Assembly: GCA_902783705.1 (NCBI GenBank) | Contig: CACZSA010000309.1 | Coordinates: 1-5,385 of the forward strand | Length of the DNA: 5,385 nucleotides | Direction: 5' to 3' | DNA from: an uncultured Ruminococcus sp. | GTDB lineage: Bacteria > Bacillota > Clostridia > Oscillospirales > CAG-272 | Shown here: piece by piece, positions 5,321 to 5,385 of the stretch | Numbering within the stretch: position 1 is the first letter of the stretch | How the letters are laid out: the number at the start of each line of letters is the position of its first letter | Made by a program: the position numbers and the translations under genes | Notes under the pieces: model-generated | Told to the model about the DNA's origin: nothing | The model's database searches: none | Seen by the model: only the letters and a program-made list of their open reading frames with translations

Positions 5321-5385
5321 TGACAGCGGGATGCGGCACTGTGACCGCAGCAATCGCTTTCGTCCGCCGGACAACTCCCCGTTCC
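5321..5385 (-). ncRNA. tetrahydrofolate (THF-I) riboswitch, 5' part cut off by the window edge
   Basis: Reading the minus strand from 5385, the segment matches the 3' half of the THF-I (folT) riboswitch as I remember it from Eubacterium siraeum. The 11-base loop ACGGGGAGUUG (5382-5372) corresponds to AUGGGAUGUCG, with GGA/UCC closing pairs. Then come ACGAAAGCG (5363-5355; family ACGAAGCG), UGCGGU (5349-5344; family GCGCGGU) and GCCGCAUCCCGCUGUC (5337-5322; family UGCAUCCGCUCC, the 3' strands of P2 and P1). The 5' strands of P1, P2 and most of P3 must lie beyond base 5385. The riboswitch sits directly before folT, the commonest gene for this class. A covariance-model search on extended sequence was not possible. 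Confidence 0.78.

Noticed and set aside
5321..5385. A cobalamin riboswitch in front of folT, suggested by short stretches such as AGCCAAACCUCUC.
   Set aside because: The characteristic B12-box and core elements are missing, while the loop, ACGAA and GCAUCC blocks fit THF-I and the downstream genes are folate genes.

Overview
The window is ordinary chromosomal sequence from a GC-rich (by eye above 60%) low-abundance-type Firmicute, most likely an anaerobic member of the Clostridia. The evidence is the combination of a QueT-type transporter under a preQ1-I riboswitch, a FolT-type transporter under what looks like a tetrahydrofolate (THF-I) riboswitch, a UPF0210/DUF711 protein, strong GGAGG-type Shine-Dalgarno sites, and a lipoprotein signal peptide. 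No mobile element, CRISPR array, tRNA or rRNA is visible. No interval longer than about 210 bases lacks a gene.

Layout, left to right. Plus strand, 2-1901: the C-terminal nine tenths of a UPF0210 (PFL/DUF711) protein, followed 19 bp later by a class I SAM-dependent methyltransferase; a hairpin with a T-rich tail follows. Plus strand, 1958-2690: a near-consensus sigma-A promoter with extended -10, a preQ1-I aptamer, an intrinsic terminator in the leader, then queT, whose product is the substrate-binding S component of an ECF importer for queuosine precursors. A strong hairpin at about 2648-2685 has T/A tracts on both sides and can terminate transcription from both directions. Minus strand, 5385 down to 2690: a THF-I riboswitch cut by the right window edge, a long helix that buries the ribosome binding site of the next gene, then folT (folate S component), folC (folylpolyglutamate/dihydrofolate synthase) and an unrecognised lipoprotein gene, with gaps of 8 and 23 bp that imply one operon.

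How it fits together. The two transcription units are convergent and each begins with a metabolite-sensing RNA in front of a solitary ECF S component. No EcfA/EcfA'/EcfT energising module is in the window, so both S proteins presumably use a shared module encoded elsewhere. folT and folC make functional sense as a pair: FolT brings folate in and FolC adds glutamates that retain it, while THF sensing would give feedback control. The preQ1 sensor would likewise shut off queT when precursor is plentiful.

Nothing in the window amounts to a wholly new system. The points most worth a second look are the two expression platforms (especially the 15-bp sequestering helix before folT), the 12-bp palindrome between the -35 and -10 of the queT promoter, and the unknown lipoprotein tied to the folate operon.
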